Source: an uncultured Clostridia bacterium
Lineage (GTDB): Bacteria > Bacillota > Clostridia > Oscillospirales > Ruminococcaceae
Reading direction: 5' to 3'
Assembly (NCBI GenBank): GCA_944388825.1
Contig: CALXKG010000014.1
Span: 1-5,452, forward strand
DNA: 5,452 bases
This document shows, piece by piece, positions 4,654-5,452 of the stretch. The notes below the pieces were generated by a model. It was not told the origin of the DNA, ran no database searches, and saw nothing but the letters and a program-made list of their open reading frames with translations. Positions within the stretch are counted from its first letter, which is position 1. Each line of letters begins with the position of its first letter. The translations under genes were made by a program, and so were the position numbers.

Positions 4654-5452
4654 GGGTTCGGGCGCGACGCCGGTCCGGACCGGTGCGCAGACAAACGTCT
4701 CCCCGAACCGGGCAAGCTGCGGGCGGGCCGCCTCCGCCGCCCGTTCATCCGGGAAAAGCCCGAAGACGGCGCTGCCCGACCCGGTCATCCGGGTAAACGG
4801 CGCCCCGGCGGCGCGAAGGGCCAGGCGGATCTCCCCGATCTCCGGGCGGTTTGCCGCCGGTTCGAGGACGTTGGCGGAAGCCCTCTCCAGCGCGGGGAGG
4901 TCTTCCCGCGCCATCGCCGCCAGCATCCCTTCAGTGTCCGGGCGGCGGACCGCTTCCAGCCGGTCAAAGGCCCGGAAGGCCTCCGGGGTCGGGATGCCGA
5001 ACGGCGGCTTGACGATGAGGTAGGCGCCTTTCCCGAAAAACGGGAGGGGGGCTACCCGCTCCCCAATGCCGCCGACCCGGGCGGTGCCGCCCACCATACA
5101 GAAGGGGACGTCCGCGCCGATCTGCCAGGCGGAGGAAAAAAGCTCTTCCGAAAGCCCCGTGCCGTACAGGGCGTCCAGCCCCAAAAGCACCGCCGCCCCG
5201 TCGGCGCTCCCCCCCGCCATGCCGGCTTCGGAGGGGATATGCTTTTCGACGGTGACAATGGCCCCTGCCTCTATGCCGGACAGGCGGAAAAACATCTTTG
5301 CCGCCCGGCAGGCGATGTCCTTCTCCCCGTAGGGGAAGCGGGCGGGGTCTAAAATATCCGCCTTTTCCACCGTCACCCGGTCGTACAGGGAGACCGACTG
5401 CATCACCATATCCATCAAATGATAGCCGTCTTCCCGCACCCCGGTGATGTCG
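4648..5452 (-). CDS. ispE: 4-diphosphocytidyl-2-C-methyl-D-erythritol kinase, N-terminus beyond window
   Basis: 267 residues are visible, starting DITGVREDGYHLMDMVMQSVSLYDRV, the block that normally follows K.NL.L.I near residue 15-20 of IspE. Only about 15-20 residues, including the conserved N-terminal lysine, are missing. GHMP-kinase features are in order: the glycine-rich ATP loop PSEAGMAGGSADGAA (visible residues 73-87), the catalytic aspartate in IGADVPFCMVGGTARVGGIGE (111-131, D114), and the C-terminal MTGSGSAVFGLF (222-233). Total length fits the family norm of about 285-300. The cytosolic enzyme phosphorylates CDP-methylerythritol at the 2-hydroxyl with ATP, the fourth step of the MEP pathway to IPP and DMAPP. 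The stop codon TAA (4650-4648) overlaps the -35 region proposed for spoIIR. No terminator separates the two genes, so an ispE-spoIIR transcript is likely. Confidence 0.97.
   Translation of the reverse strand, partial: DITGVREDGYHLMDMVMQSVSLYDRVTVEKADILDPARFPYGEKDIACRAAKMFFRLSGIEAGAIVTVEKHIPSEAGMAGGSADGAAVLLGLDALYGTGLSEELFSSAWQIGADVPFCMVGGTARVGGIGERVAPLPFFGKGAYLIVKPPFGIPTPEAFRAFDRLEAVRRPDTEGMLAAMAREDLPALERASANVLEPAANRPEIGEIRLALRAAGAPFTRMTGSGSAVFGLFPDERAAEAARPQLARFGETFVCAPVRTGVAPEPV

Noticed and set aside
3749..5023. Long plus-strand open frame of 424 residues
   Set aside because: It is antisense to spoIIR and ispE, whose family motifs are unmistakable. Its translation is Arg/Pro/Gly-rich without any domain, as expected from GC-rich DNA.
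1..5452. tRNA, rRNA, CRISPR array or complete insertion sequence
   Set aside because: No cloverleaf or rRNA signatures, no regularly spaced repeats and no transposase gene were found on either strand.

Overview
The window looks like chromosomal DNA from a GC-rich, endospore-forming member of the Clostridia, most likely an Oscillospiraceae/Ruminococcaceae-type gut bacterium. The reasons are the sporulation gene spoIIR directly behind ispE (non-mevalonate isoprenoid pathway), a DUF4358-type lipoprotein, strong AGGA-type ribosome binding sites and sigma-A-like promoters, with GC-rich coding sequence throughout. The taxon is inferred from gene content; no rRNA or other marker is present.

Layout from left to right. 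(1) Positions 1-535, minus strand: the N-terminal 178 codons of a tyrosine recombinase, cut by the window edge before its His/Arg/Tyr catalytic residues. (2) Positions 536-1019 have no protein gene but are not empty. They hold a near-consensus promoter firing rightward (617-645), a run of three GC-rich hairpins just after its predicted start, and a 163-bp element with perfect 16-bp terminal inverted repeats (773-935) that looks like a MITE. (3) 1020-1469, plus strand: a small lipoprotein, followed by an intrinsic terminator. (4) 1645-2835, plus strand: a DUF815 AAA+ ATPase with its own promoter, ending in a bidirectional terminator shared with the convergent gene. (5) 2889-3719, minus strand: a P-loop kinase-like protein of unknown substrate, with its own promoter and a leader containing two hairpins. 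(6) 3914-4588, minus strand: spoIIR. (7) 4648-5452, minus strand: ispE, lacking its N-terminus at the window edge.

How they work together. ispE and spoIIR are co-oriented and 59 bp apart, so read-through is expected, although SpoIIR should act only from the forespore. A 10-bp inverted repeat between them buries the spoIIR Shine-Dalgarno sequence, and a weak sigma-F-like promoter is placed so that its transcript would lack the 5' arm of that hairpin. This suggests that vegetative read-through mRNA is translationally silent and forespore-initiated mRNA is not. The other genes appear to be separate transcription units without an obvious shared pathway. I did not see a clear novel multi-gene system; the most interesting material is in the intergenic regions.
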